A stretch of DNA of 64,000 nucleotides. Source: Trichomonas vaginalis G3 (taxonomy: Eukaryota > Parabasalia > Trichomonadida > Trichomonadidae). A model generated the notes under the pieces. It searched no databases, was not told the origin of the DNA, and saw only the letters and a program-made list of their open reading frames with translations. Both the position numbers and the translations under genes were made by a program. Shown here one piece after another: positions 29,492-38,840 of the stretch (its first letter is position 1; each line of letters begins with the position of its first letter). The stretch is from contig NC_067208.1 of the NCBI RefSeq assembly GCF_026262505.1, positions 248,001 to 312,000 on the forward strand, in the 5' to 3' direction.

Positions 29492-29691
29492 AGTATGAAT
29501 GTTATGTATTAGGTCATGAACTTTGGTTGTTGCTGTTTGATGAAACAAATGAATTAGTTATGTCAGTCAAGAGAACAGAAAAATATTGTGTTAGTGAAAA
29601 CTGCACCAAGTCAATAAGATTAGGTTTGCATTATGAAGATGAGTTCGATACTGTTGAAGAAGTTTTGGACAGATATTACAAATTGCTTTAA
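29452..29691 (+). CDS. Small unrecognised Maverick protein, 79 residues
   Basis: Starts at the ATG at 29452 and overlaps the end of the penton gene by 40 bp. It is compact and mixed (YECYVLGHELWLLLFDE..., EEVLDRYYKLL). No family is recognised. Its end overlaps the convergent gene ending at 29688 by 4 bp. Confidence 0.5.
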   Translation: MQQLTRELRAKNIKYECYVLGHELWLLLFDETNELVMSVKRTEKYCVSENCTKSIRLGLHYEDEFDTVEEVLDRYYKLL

Positions 29692-30328
29692 TTTACTAAA
29701 ACATATTTCAAACAAAGTTTATAGTCAGTAGATAGTTTTGTATACTCGTTCGAATATTTATACTTAAACTCAACTCCTGTAGTTCCTGGTGTTTCAATGA
29801 TGCGGATGTTACCTATTTTCATGAATAGTGGAGTTTGACCACAGCATTCGATTTCAGGGTCGAGATAGTCAATGACACATTGTTTCCCTGTTATTCGTGA
29901 TATAACATTTTCAAGGTCCTCCTTTGTTAGAATTATTTGGTTCTTGCTTATAAGATTTGTCAAAAGCTTCTTATCGTCTTTGAGTAAAATTGTTTGGTAT
30001 AACTGAAGAAGGTAATGGTCTACGTTATCTGAAGGATTTGTTTGAACATTTGTGTAAGGGTTGTCGTTGGCTTCTCTTGAAAGAATTTGTCCAGTGGTGG
30101 ATACTCTAACTTAACATCTGATGTAGCGTTAGCGTTTGAAGCTGAGTTTAAATTCACGGCGCCATGCTCCAAGACCGAAGGTCCCGACTTAAGTTCTGGT
30201 TCTTTTTCTTTCAAACATTCTGAACTATAGTTCTTTATGACAATATTGTTTGTCGTTCGTGAGTCAACATTTGATGTTGGTTCAATTGGAACATTAACGG
30301 CACCAGCTAAGATGGATTTGCTTCTCAT
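29688..30328 (-). pseudogene. Conserved Maverick protein (CCG / KYS type), broken
   Basis: The C-terminal region (DPEIECCGQTPLFMKIGNIR, then EFKYKYS) matches that of the protein at 57694-58272 (EPDIGCCGVSYNAIDKIYVM, NLKYSF), so it is a shared Maverick gene. The N-terminal region is low-complexity. About one break. Unknown function; it adjoins the penton and ATPase genes in Maverick 1 and the penton gene in Maverick 2. Confidence 0.55.
30158..30189. repeat. GC-rich hairpin unit (variant) in coding DNA
   Basis: GACC-GAA-GGTC preceded by GGCGCC. The stem is the same type as in the double hairpins (GACC/GGTC in place of GGGC/GCCC) with the TTC/GAA loop kept. Confidence 0.45.
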
Positions 30329-30353
30329 TTCATATAGAATAAAAACCTTTTAT

Positions 30354-30752
30354 ATGTATGAAATGAACAATATACTCGACAAGGGTTTGAATGTAAAGCT
30401 AACGAATGAAATATTGTTGAATTCACTGAGACAGGTGCTGTGTATAAAGATGTAGAACTACTGAACAAAAGAGCTAAGGGAAGAAGCAGGAACATGAACA
30501 AAGGGTGGAAGCCTATAAAAATTTATGTCAATGATGGCTCAAGATGTTCAAACATAAAGTATGCAGAAAGTTATAGAGTTTATGCTCTCAAAGGTGAAAA
30601 GCCTCATTTAAGAACAGCTATTCTAACGCATATCCTCAAAAGCTAACGGATGGGGAAGTGGATGATATGAATGACAGCAAAAATATTAACAGAAATGGCG
30701 ACAGAGATGCATGGAATTTGTTTACCATCAGTCAATTGAAGGTTAAACTTTA
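30354..30752 (+). pseudogene. Unrecognised Maverick 1 gene, broken
   Basis: A plus-strand coding stretch divergent from the gene at 30328, with a shared AT-rich start region (TTTTTATTC/GAATAAAAA). The middle is basic (KRAKGRSRNMNKGWKPIKIY). One or two breaks. No family recognised. Confidence 0.4.
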
Positions 30753-31637
30753 AAACAATGTTGGTCGTTCCCATGTAATATTTTTGACTTTAATGGTATT
30801 AGTCATGATATGAATCTCAAGGTATGAACGAGGAGAGATGAGAGACTTATATGCTTCCCAAATTTCTTCAAAAGGTAATGTTATACCTGACTGTTTCCAA
30901 ATGAGTTCAATATCATAGCGTGAGAAACCTTGAAAGATAACGAAGTCAGTTATGAGACGTTTTATGTTTAAAGCTAAAAACCTCCATGTTTGCATAAGTA
31001 TTGCTACAGTTAAATGGTAATGTCTGACTTTAGTAATGATGTTAGCTAATGGTGAGTCAGGCTTTGAAACTAAACCTTTACCAGCGAAGTCGTCACAAAC
31101 GAGCAGAGTGTTTGAAGGATATTTTTTGAAGGGGTATTTTGAAAGTTTTGATAGAATGTAGTTTGTCAGTCGTTTCATATCGTAAACTCCTGAGTATTGA
31201 CGTAAGTGGTGTTTGTCAATAATTCTTTCCATCTCCTCAGAAGTCTTTTGCATTCCTGACTGTATGAACTCTACGATGGCATAATATTTTCTCTTACGTC
31301 GAATGTAACGTTGAAGAAATTCAATGAGTTCACTGTCTGGAACTTTAACGACAGAGGCTTGAACTTTTGACATAAATGTTTTCGCTGTTGAATCCATAGA
31401 GTCTGAAGTTGCTGATATAATGATTTGGTCATAATATGAGTCATTTCCTAAACGTTCTGTTATGAGTATATGACGAATGAGGTTAAATGTCTTACCTGAA
31501 CCCATCTTTCCACAATAGAAATACACACCATTTGAACAGAACTCATAATCTTTGCTGAAAGGAAGAATAAGAGAAGAGTTAAGTTTGTCTGTAGTTTCAT
31601 TCATGTCTTCATCTACGTCATGTATTAAATGCTTCAT
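30750..31637 (-). CDS. FtsK/HerA-type packaging ATPase, Maverick 1
   Basis: 295 residues, intact. It is the motor that would fill a capsid with DNA in Polintons and related viruses (A32-like). Walker A GKMGSGKTFNLI at about residues 42-53; Walker B NTLLVCDDFAG near 176-186; then a sensor-like VAILMQTWRFL. The C-terminal IFQGFSRYDIELIWKQSGI resembles the arginine-bearing end of the family. A broken homologue lies at 61304-62176 in Maverick 2. The start at 31637 is followed closely by the divergent decayed gene at 31656. Confidence 0.88.
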   Translation of the reverse strand: MKHLIHDVDEDMNETTDKLNSSLILPFSKDYEFCSNGVYFYCGKMGSGKTFNLIRHILITERLGNDSYYDQIIISATSDSMDSTAKTFMSKVQASVVKVPDSELIEFLQRYIRRKRKYYAIVEFIQSGMQKTSEEMERIIDKHHLRQYSGVYDMKRLTNYILSKLSKYPFKKYPSNTLLVCDDFAGKGLVSKPDSPLANIITKVRHYHLTVAILMQTWRFLALNIKRLITDFVIFQGFSRYDIELIWKQSGITLPFEEIWEAYKSLISPRSYLEIHIMTNTIKVKNITWERPTLF

Positions 31638-31655
31638 TTTATCTCCATTAAAAAT

Positions 31656-32740
31656 GCAAGTCAGAAATATTCAGAACATAGCACGCGAGTCTAACTGACA
31701 AGAGTAAAATATATACTATGAACATGTTATGATGAAACCAACCAAAATTCAAGAAAGTCAGTATACTTATGAATATCCAAGACACTGGGTAGAGTAATGT
31801 AGGAGGTGAGAAAGCTATTGAAATCAGACAGGTTCGAAGTATTCCAGCAGGAAGAACAATATTATTGAAGAACTTTAATGTTTTGAGGTATATGATGAAA
31901 CAAAGAAGAAGATAGTTTTCCTGTTTGCTGTGTATGTGAACTTAGATACAGGAGATGACATGAAAGTTTTTAATACAAAGCTTCAAACGGTAGTGAGAGA
32001 ACAACTGACTGCGGAAGGACATCCATTGCCTTCAGAGTTACCATAGCATATAATTTTGAAACAAACTCAATAGATTTTTAAAGTCATCTCTGCAAAGAAG
32101 TCAGGTTTTACATTTAATGAAGCAGATGTATATTCGAATGAAAACTTCAAAGCTATTGCATGGTTAGATAAGACGATTGCTTTAAGAAAATATTTAAATT
32201 CAGTGACTCAACGATGTCAATAGATGACCTTCGTGGAATGTTACCATCGACGTTTACAGTAGAAGGTTCAGCAGGATTGCTTACAAGATTGTCAATTGGT
32301 GGTATTTGGTCTCGTGAGAACATTGTTATAAAAATCCAGTATAAGTGAATTTGCTGAAGAATCTATATTATGTCTTTCAAACTACATGTATTCGCCGCCG
32401 AAGCATTATAGTATAACAAACTTTGTCAGTAAGTTAACATAAGACTTGTCGAACCTTCTTCAATGAAAGATGTTGTGCTACCTAAAGATGGAAAGGATGG
32501 ACTCATTATTGAGATGATTTTAATAGCATATTAAATGAGCTTGTTCTTGAAGGGTCATTCATGATGAAATAACTGTTGTAGAAGATGTTAGCAATTGTTC
32601 AGACATTTTGAAGCGTATAGATGAGATAAGAAAGAAGTTAGATAGACCGCAAGCGGTGAGGGCGAAACCCGTGAGAATGTTTATGTTTCATTGACTTTCT
32701 CCAGTAACGAGAACTTTTATGAGATAATATTGAAGAGAGA
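31656..32740 (+). pseudogene. Decayed Maverick 1 gene
   Basis: Coding-like plus-strand DNA with many breaks (well over five). Short stretches look protein-like (for example KKIVFLFAVYVNLDTGDDMK and TFTVEGSAGLLTRLSIGGI). No family is recognised, and no counterpart is seen in Maverick 2. Confidence 0.45.
32645..32672. repeat. GC-rich double hairpin in decayed gene
   Basis: On the minus strand: GGG-TTTCG-CCC then ACCGC-TT-GCGGT, two bases apart. The second stem changes its outer pair (G-C to A-T) on both sides relative to 15038. Confidence 0.6.
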
Positions 32741-32758
32741 TGATTTTAAATGGTGTAA

Positions 32759-33282
32759 ATGGTAGCTTGGGCAGCTTTAGGCGCAATGGGAACAAAAGCA
32801 TTAGCATTTGGAGCAAAGCACTTGGAGCTTATGACGCAGTAAATAAATGAGTGGGAAGGGTTTCAAAGACATTAGATGCAAATAAAGGGAAGATTGGAGG
32901 CTGGGTTGCAAAGAAGTTAAGATTAAATAAAATAGGGCTCATAAATAAAGCATCCAATTTGGTTGCGACTGAGTCAGAAAATGCTTTAGGAAAGGACGAT
33001 GAGTTTGCAAAACACGCAAAAGACTTTAATGACCAGATGAAAGGTGAAACAATGCATTTAAATAGAGTCGATGGAACTAAAGAAAATGTTTCTTCTCCAC
33101 CAGTAGTTTCTTCCGTATGGTCCCTATGGAATGTATGGAAACCCTTACGAAAGACCATTTGACCATTGACTGGTGGAAGTAACTGGTATCATTACGGCCG
33201 AAGAAGAAAGATAGTCAAGTTGGAGACAGACGTGAAGAAAGCAACTAAAAAGAAACCAAGGAAGAGAGTTATAAAGCAATGA
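32759..33282 (+). pseudogene. Small hydrophobic/basic virion-type protein, broken
   Basis: Begins with an Ala/Gly-rich amphipathic stretch (MVAWAALGAMGTKALAFGAK). It continues with a Lys/Asn-rich middle (IGGWVAKKLRLNKIGLINKA) and ends very basic (KKATKKKPRKRVIKQ) inside the right terminal repeat. The make-up resembles small core or membrane-lytic minor proteins of adenovirus-like particles; this is inference. A few breaks. Confidence 0.45.
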
Positions 33283-33303
33283 ATTCAACAGGGTGAAAAA
33301 AGA

Positions 33304-33317
33304 GGTGAGATCTCACC
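33304..33317. promoter_or_regulatory. Palindrome GGTGAGATCTCACC, site 5
   Basis: Mirror of site 1 in the right terminal repeat, with GGTGAAAAAAGA to the left and TTCACCTAAAT to the right. Confidence 0.75.
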
Positions 33318-33426
33318 ACTTCACCTAAATTTATTTTTGTGCTATGTTTTCATACGTGTGAGGGTGGTGATATCATTATTTTTTATTTTATTTTTTATTT
33401 TACTGAAAATTTTTATTTGGATGTAA

Positions 33427-33711
33427 ATGACAGAACAAAAGCAACTCATTCGAATTCCACAGTATAACAAACATACATTTAAACATTTATTCTTCCTTCC
33501 TGAGCATAACATGTTCTTTCAAATACATCCGAGACCAGTTGACTTTTCATTGACTGTGTATAAAGATAGAAATAGTTATATCATTAAACCATACGATGAC
33601 GAAGGTAAGTTATGTAAATTGTACGTTAAGAAGTTAGAGAAAGTTTATGGCTTCAAGTATGACTACAATAGGGTTAACACTGATGATGAAGATATTGAGG
33701 AAAATTTATGA
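33427..33711 (+). CDS. Small Maverick protein encoded in the terminal repeat (right)
   Basis: Encodes the same 94 residues as 10563-10847, reading outward toward the element end, as the left copy does. It has the same upstream TTTTTATTTG box. No family recognised. Confidence 0.65.
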   Translation: MTEQKQLIRIPQYNKHTFKHLFFLPEHNMFFQIHPRPVDFSLTVYKDRNSYIIKPYDDEGKLCKLYVKKLEKVYGFKYDYNRVNTDDEDIEENL

Positions 33712-33878
33712 GAACATTAGTGAAGTCGTTAGTGAGAACGATAGTGAGAACGTTTATTTTTTACATTAGTGAGTTCGTTAGTGAAGTGGTTGGCGGCTTT
33801 GTAAAGTGTCAAATTCACAAGTATTGGGTAAGGTGGAACGCAGTGCCGCCGTACCCATGACTTGTATACTAACTATTT

Positions 33879-34472
33879 CAACCTTCTCAAATCTTTTTAC
33901 CACGAGAATCTTCTGATGATCCAAACGATTCTGAATTTATTCCAGAAGAAGAAACGTTTGAAACAAGTGAAGAAGTTCCCGAGCACCTCACTCAAGAAGA
34001 AGCTGCAGACCTAGATGCAGTTTATGATCGAATTCTTGAAATTCTTTCCACTGAACCGAAAACCCAAAAGTACTTCGATAGGCAATGGAGACATCATTTA
34101 GATCGTTGGAATAAGCGCTATCGCAACGGAAGTGACGCGACTAATAACGTCAGTGAGTCACATTTCAAAGTTCTCAAGCATTCTTATTTCCCAGAGAGAA
34201 GGAATATTCGATTAGACGATTTTTTTGTTGAATTATACACAACGGTTGTTCCAGCATTATTGATTAAATTTAAAGTTCAATTAATCAATAGTGATAAAGT
34301 TGTTCGTATATTACGAAAAGCTAATGACCATGAACAAATATTGGAAAACAAAAAAGTCGAATGTTTGAAAATGCTTGAAGCAATATATTCAAGTTTGCAA
34401 CAAGGATCAATAGATTCAAATCTTGTTTATTGTACTTTAAAGGTACTTTTAAAAAAGAAACAATTAATGTAA
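33879..34472 (+). pseudogene. MULE transposase, C-terminal part
   Basis: The frame that stops at 10400 resumes here after one ATTTCA duplication and is open for ~198 codons to the stop at 34470-34472. It contains an acidic stretch (EFIPEEETFETSEEVPEH), then KYFDRQWRHHLDRWNKRYRN and VSESHFKVLKHSYF, a pattern seen near the end of MULE catalytic regions, and a basic helical C terminus ending KKKQLM. Confidence 0.8.
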
Positions 34473-34566
34473 AAGATTCAAATAATTTTTTATTATTATT
34501 TTATTAATTTTTTAAAATAAGGTTAATAAAAAGTGACACTGGATAGTTTGTCCCACACTCTCATTC

Positions 34567-34719
34567 TGGGAGACATTGCCTCTGCATGTCTCCCACAATG
34601 GCACAATGTTCCTTGGAGAAAGACCTGGAAGGGGGTCCTTTCTCAAGGTCAGGACCCCCTTCTAGTCTTTCTGGTCCTGGAAGGAGCGCTTCTGACTGGT
34701 CTGTGCGCTGCTTCCAGGA
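34567..34719. other. GC-rich cluster of three strong hairpins
   Basis: Hairpin 1: TGGGAGACAT / ATGTCTCCCA (34567-34576 / 34586-34595), 10 bp. Hairpin 2: GAAGGGGGTCCT / AGGACCCCCTTC (34628-34639 / 34651-34662), 12 bp, extended by AAAGAC/GTCTTT. Hairpin 3: TCCTGGAAG and AGCGC against GCGCT and CTTCCAGGA (34675-34719), 14 bp with one mismatch. The patch is over half G+C inside AT-rich DNA. The MULE duplication covers part of stem 1, so the locus existed before the MULE came in. A structured RNA gene or a foldback element; no family recognised. Confidence 0.6.
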
Positions 34720-35703
34720 AGAACATGAGATTGCGCCAATAAGCTCCTATCAACAAATTTTGACTAAAAATATAAAGTATCCTTTTGTGATTTAACGAAT
34801 AGCTCAATTTTTAAAATAGATTTGATTCTAATAATAAATTGAATGAGTTTCGCTTACGTTTAGAATTTAATGATTTATATGATTTTTTCGTTCACAGAAG
34901 AGTCATTGATATCCAATATCAAAAAACAGCAAAGACACACCATAATAAATGATATTGAAGCTAAATATTACATATTTCAACATATCTAAAAAATTATTAT
35001 AAGATTAGATCTCATGCAATGCCGAGCAGTTTCCTAAAGCATAATTACTTTTTATACAGAATCAATTATATAATATTCACATTGCAAATTATATACATTC
35101 TCACGAAGCAACATGAAATAGACTGTCCGAATTTGAATTCAAATAGAGATCTACTTCAAAAGGATTTCTTACAATATGTAATCTCGATGTTGATCACTGG
35201 AATACAAGGGATGCACGTAATTTACAAATTGTTGCAAAAATAGTAGTGCAACAAAAATTTTATTTTTAGCTTGTCACTTGATATATAACAATTGCAAAAA
35301 CTCACTCAAAAATAGGATTTGAACAACTTTTTAAAATTGTGAGAAAAATTCTATCGGCACATTCTATTCAATTTTAAAGTATTTCTTTCATATTCCAATC
35401 GATTATTCAATATTTGCCAATCACAAATTTTAGTTCAAAATTCAAAAAATCCCTAATTTTAATTTCAGATGAAATCTCGCAAAAATAACATTGTTTTAAC
35501 CATATAAATATATATTTTATATATTGTATAGTGATTTTTAATATTTTTATGAGTAAAATCGAGAGTGAGGAAATGTGGACTACAAAAAACGATAGAAATG
35601 AATAGTTTACATGGGAATTCAATACTTACAAGTATTCAATGTCACTTTTGTGCTCGAGATTTTGACTCTAGTATATGAGTCTGAATTTTCATTAAGAAAA
35701 TTG
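34720..35703. other. Intergenic, nothing firm seen
   Basis: About 1 kb of AT-rich DNA between the hairpin cluster and foldback element B. Short open frames show no family features. Confidence 0.4.
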
Positions 35704-35707
35704 AATG

Positions 35708-36962
35708 TGTTGTAAACAGAAATTCATCAAAAGTGACACCTCAGAAAAGCTAAAATATTGAATTTTTGGAACTTTTGATAGAGCACGTTTTTAAATATTA
35801 ATTAAAGTAAATGTATATTTTGTAAAGATTCTTTTTAATAAAAAAATAAAATTTTGAAGAAGAACACAAAATCTTCTGAAAAATAATATCACATAAACTC
35901 ATATTATTTTCTAATATATAACTATTTTATATAAAAATCAAATTCAATGATCTTAAAAGCGAAGGATAAACCTCAAAATTTACGAATATAATGAGTGGGA
36001 ATATAATGCTTATCTATCATAAAACCATATGAAATATCAATTTTTGCTTTACGCCTAATTTTTGACGACAATTAGCAAAAAATGTTAAATGTTAACACTC
36101 AGTCCATTTGAATATGAAAAATAAAATTGACTTTGATTAAATGTTTTTATTTATCATGCAATTCTTCTTGCGACCAAAGTTTTGAATAAAAGTTCAAAAA
36201 ATAAGATAGCTTAAAAAATAATATACGGTAGTGTTTACTAATAGATGAATAGTATATAAATTCTATTAAAATGGATTTGATCCAAAAAAATATAAAACCA
36301 AAAATAATTGTTATAATTTAAATGAAGAAGTAATTTAAAACGATTTTATTTATGATCAAATTTTATATATTTTTTTGGATCAAATCCATTCTAATAGAAT
36401 TTATATACTATTCATCTATTAGTAAACACTACCGTATATTATTTTTTAAGCTATCTTATTTTTTGAACTTTTATTCAAAACTTTGGTCGCAAGAAGAATT
36501 GCATGATAAATAAAAACATTTAATCAAAGTCAATTTTATTTTTCATATTCAAATGGACTGAGTGTTAACATTTAACATTTTTTGCTAATTGTCGTCAAAA
36601 ATTAGGCGTAAAGCAAAAATTGATATTTCATATGGTTTTATGATAGATAAGCATTATATTCCCACTCATTATATTCGTAAATTTTGAGGTTTATCCTTCG
36701 CTTTTAAGATCATTGAATTTGATTTTTATATAAAATAGTTATATATTAGAAAATAATATGAGTTTATGTGATATTATTTTTCAGAAGATTTCATTCTATA
36801 TGCCTATGAAAAGTACTCTCAAAGCCAACTTTTTCCTAATTATAATTAAATCTAGAATATTGTATTATGCTTAGTATTATTTCATTTTTCTCATTCAATT
36901 TAGAATTTACAAATGTCAAAAAATTGAGAGCTGTCACTTTTGATGAATTTCTGTTTATTACA
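35708..36962. mobile_element. Foldback element, copy B
   Basis: 1255 bp with ends TGTTGTAAACAG and CTGTTTATTACA and the 4-bp direct repeat AATG (35704-35707 and 36963-36966). Terminal inverted repeats of ~30 bp are followed by unlike subterminal stretches. Then come two inner inverted arms of roughly 430 bp each (about 35865-36295 and 36370-36800) around a short spacer, so the single strand would fold into one long hairpin. No gene. Copy A (2147-2800) is a shortened relative in the other orientation. Confidence 0.8.
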
Positions 36963-36966
36963 AATG

Positions 36967-37337
36967 ATCCCGTGATTTCAATTATTAACCTAATTACTAA
37001 TCATCTAAAATTAATTAAAATTCTTTCTTTTTTAGTCATTTGGTCGAATGAACTGAAAAAATTTCATTAACAAATCATCAATCTTAAAGTAATTCTGTTA
37101 AATACAATAAGAATCGCAGAATAAAAAATATTTTTGCGGGCATTTTCAAGTTCTCTCAGAAAATTGAGAGATTATCACATTTAAATCTACCGCTACAATT
37201 TCAATTTAATATTGACATATAGATTATTAATAAATCATCTTAGTCAATTTTTTTTCAGTTGTTTATTGTTTCATGTAAATATTATTTGACTCAAATATAA
37301 TCGTTCTGAATATTTTTTTGAATTAAAATTTTTTTTG
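36967..37337. other. Intergenic upstream of the RRM gene
   Basis: AT-rich, holds the 5' region of the gene at 37338. No convincing TCAYTWY initiator within 20 bases of the ATG, which follows a T-run. Confidence 0.35.
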
Positions 37338-38117
37338 ATGGATAGCTGGGGTGATTTCTTAGCAACTCCTCCGAACATGACTACACCAAGACAGGAAATG
37401 AATTATCTAAGTGACTTACCACCACTTCTTCAGCCCCCTCCTTTTGAAATACCAACAACTTATTTCCAATCTTCATCATTTCCAGAGAATGACTTCCAGG
37501 TTCAGATAACTCCATTTTACAAGGAAAATCCTGTCATTCAGCCAACAACAGTTGAGATAGAAAACAGATGTTTATCGTTTAGTAATCTTGACCCTTATAC
37601 GAACGAAAAAGAACTTAGGGATTATCTAGGAGATAAGGATGATATTCGTTCTGTTGATCTTACGAACATTGAATCTAGAATTGCGCTTGTCGATTTTTAC
37701 AATCTTAAAAAAGCAAATTCAATTAAGATTCTCTTCAACAAGCAGATATACAAAGACAGAATTCTGGATGTAACATACGCACCATTAAAGAAGATTTTAG
37801 ATCCGAAAAATCCACCGAACAATGGGACAATAGTCGTGTTTCACATTCCAGAACAGGTTACAGAACAAATGATTTTCTCCATATTTTCCAAATACGGTGA
37901 GATCAGGCAGATTCGTGGAACTCCGTCCAAAGGTTTCCAGAAATTCATTGAATTTTGGGATGTTAGGGCTGCACAAGATGCACTCGTTCAGATGACTGGA
38001 AAGTTTTTGATGGGTTCCAGAATTACAATCGAATTTTCTTTACCAGGAGGATTCAGAAAGCATTCTGTGATGGAAAATAACACATACTCCATGAAGAAAG
38101 CATCCAAAAACTACTAA
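37338..38117 (+). CDS. RNA-binding protein with two RRMs (Mei2-like layout)
   Basis: 259 residues from the ATG at 37338 (MDSWGDFLATPPN). A Pro-rich N terminus (~75 residues) precedes RRM1 (~77-150: CLSFSNLDPYTNEKELRDYL as RNP2 side, RIALVDFYNLKKANSI as RNP1 side). RRM2 follows (~160-240: GTIVVFHIPEQVTEQMIF, KFIEFWDVRAAQDAL). The FxDxRxAxxA form of RNP1 and the following I-E-F-S-L-P-G-G are typical of Mei2/TEL-type RRMs, but the third RRM of Mei2 is absent. Probably binds mRNA or small RNA in the cytoplasm or nucleus. Host gene, intact. Confidence 0.8.
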   Translation: MDSWGDFLATPPNMTTPRQEMNYLSDLPPLLQPPPFEIPTTYFQSSSFPENDFQVQITPFYKENPVIQPTTVEIENRCLSFSNLDPYTNEKELRDYLGDKDDIRSVDLTNIESRIALVDFYNLKKANSIKILFNKQIYKDRILDVTYAPLKKILDPKNPPNNGTIVVFHIPEQVTEQMIFSIFSKYGEIRQIRGTPSKGFQKFIEFWDVRAAQDALVQMTGKFLMGSRITIEFSLPGGFRKHSVMENNTYSMKKASKNY

Positions 38118-38840
38118 TTATATAATAATGCGGAATTATTTTTTATATATTATTTTTGTAATAATTTTAAGAATATTACAGGAATATTTATTGATACTAA
38201 ACACTTATTAATATAATAATACTATGAATTCGTTTACTTTTTTTCCCAATTAAGATTGTATACACTCTAATTGACTATTGATCATCTATTTAGCCTGCAC
38301 TTGCCATATCAATATTATTTTCCACTCACAAGTGATAAAATTCTGTTCGACATTTCTGTCATCTTTAAATTTATTTGATTTTATATTCCACTCTTTAGCA
38401 ATAGATGGGCATATACCTATTAATAAATATTTCAATCAGTAAACAAGCTAGACAATAGTACCTGCAATACATTTTCTTTTTTACAGTTTTTTTGCTATTT
38501 TGTTCTTTTTTAGCAAAAATTTAGCCTTGTCTAGATATATAATATTCATTTTTCTTTAATTGAAGTAATATGCCTGACGAATTATTTCCAAAATTAATTT
38601 TCATCTCCAATATTCAATGTAAGAGTGTTAAATATCAACTGATATTATATTTTGCTTAATTTTTCGAATTGCAATAACAGATATTCTAGTTTAAAAATAT
38701 AATATTCATTGAATCTCTTTCCAGCTAGCATTCTATCAATATAACTAAGTATTTCTCTATATTATATGAATTACTATTATTTTACCCACAATTAAAAAAA
38801 AACATATTTATCGAGAATTGTTTTTTACTATAATAAAAAT
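38118..38840. other. Intergenic between convergent genes, nothing seen
   Basis: About 720 bp of AT-rich DNA between the 3' ends of the RRM gene and the surface-protein gene. No repeats or frames of note. Confidence 0.4.

Larger units (their letters stand above)
10401..33874. mobile_element. Maverick 1 (Polinton), full length, broken
   Basis: A 23.5-kb element with ~0.6-kb terminal inverted repeats starting GTTAGTATAC, and the 6-bp duplication ATTTCA. Recognisable parts are: major capsid candidate (11810-13384), penton-like protein (28728-29491), packaging ATPase (30750-31637), protein-primed DNA polymerase (15112-18891), retroviral-type integrase remains (23431-24507), fibre (24548-28710), and KilA-N and GIY-YIG accessory genes. 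Very similar terminal repeats and an otherwise open host MULE gene suggest insertion that is recent on the scale of these fossils. Nonetheless it carries roughly a dozen or more breaks in several genes, plus a mariner, so it is not whole. Confidence 0.92.
33258..33874. repeat. Maverick 1 right terminal inverted repeat
   Basis: 617 bp, inverted copy of 10401-11052, ending GTATACTAACT at 33874 and followed by the ATTTCA duplication (33875-33880). Contains a palindrome and the second copy of the 94-residue gene. Confidence 0.9.
8616..34560 (+). mobile_element. MULE (Mutator-like) transposon carrying Maverick 1
   Basis: The flanking 10-bp direct repeat TCATTCTGGG (8606-8615 and 34561-34570) marks the ends. 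The tips are inverted repeats: GAGAAAGGGACAAACTATCC on the left, and GAGTGTGGGACAAACTATCC read inward from the right, continuing into AGTGTCACTTTT. Ten-base duplications and the MULE-type transposase inside fit Mutator-like elements. Without the 23.5-kb Maverick the element is about 2.46 kb. It has a short left arm with a tandem repeat (8794-9166), one gene (9310 onward) and a short right arm. Confidence 0.85.

Noticed and set aside
34533-34795. Two short open frames in the GC-rich patch
   Set aside because: Overlapping frames with no family features; explained by low stop-codon density in GC-rich hairpin DNA.
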